From assembly GCF_008973465.1 (NCBI RefSeq), contig NZ_WBXN01000004.1:992001-1056000 (forward strand): 64,000 nt of DNA. Reading direction: 5' to 3'. A program made the translations under genes and the position numbers. This DNA comes from Streptomyces sp. SS1-1. Its GTDB lineage: Bacteria; Actinomycetota; Actinomycetes; Streptomycetales; Streptomycetaceae. Within the stretch, counting starts at the first letter, position 1; each line of letters opens with the position of its first letter. The notes beneath the pieces are model-generated. The model was given only the letters and a program-made list of their open reading frames with translations. It had not been told where the DNA came from and made no database searches. This document shows, piece after piece, positions 61,568-64,000 of this stretch.

Positions 61568-64000
<2,433 letters not shown>

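Overview
The window is chromosomal DNA of a high-GC actinomycete, almost certainly a Streptomyces. The evidence is the G+C-saturated third codon positions, many GTG starts and leaderless genes with TAGnnT-type -10 boxes, a second divergent EF-Tu gene of the tuf3 type, DUF5999 and other streptomycete-specific small proteins, a TTA codon in a small gene, and actinobacterial 5S/23S sequence. From memory the gene order resembles the tuf3-to-gcvP arm of S. coelicolor; I could not check this.

Layout. 0-12 kb: end of a CDF cation transporter, YbaK-type deacylase, XRE-cupin regulator divergent from a DMT exporter, two left-handed beta-helix enzymes (acetyltransferase, gamma-carbonic anhydrase), DedA protein, thioesterase-like protein, MFS transporter, spermidine-synthase-like protein, tuf3, AlkD-like repair protein, TVP38 membrane protein and a thiolase. 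12-23 kb: two HxlR regulators, uppP (peptidoglycan lipid carrier recycling), lnt (lipoprotein acylation), a Gfo/Idh oxidoreductase, an FAD monooxygenase under a TetR repressor with two clear operators, DinB-like protein, lipoprotein and ung. 23-33 kb: orphan peptide-binding lipoprotein, two SDR reductases (one lacking its nucleotide-binding motif), a HipA-like kinase/DUF3037 pair, Rieske lipoprotein, truncated isochorismatase, LysR/DMT pair, a 22-bp tandem repeat array and a MocR regulator. 33-46 kb: PNPOx-like protein, two DMT exporters, Clp-N protein, PadR regulator, tetratrico-like protein, PhzF isomerase, CPBP protease, a substrate-binding/VWA fusion and a GCS2-family ligase.

46-61 kb is a conserved actinobacterial block read mostly on the minus strand: CDP-alcohol phosphatidyltransferase, sugar nucleotidyltransferase/mutase fusion, DUF881-Sbp-DUF881, GarA-like FHA protein, FtsR-like MerR, DUF151 nuclease, a second MerR, DNA polymerase IV, and gcvP under a tandem glycine riboswitch. 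It links envelope/lipid functions with glycine and 2-oxoglutarate metabolism. At 61.3-64 kb lie the terminator, 5S and most of 23S of an rRNA operon on the minus strand.

The clearest anomaly is a run of reading-frame breaks between about 49.4 and 53.1 kb affecting gcvP, a PRC-barrel gene, dinB and a merR gene. Most look like a single base lost from a G/C run, so I favour sequence error over gene decay. Other points of interest are the SDR with a clean in-frame loss of its Rossmann glycine motif, the 22-bp repeat array, and hairpin-bearing intergenic repeats near 50.5-50.9 kb.
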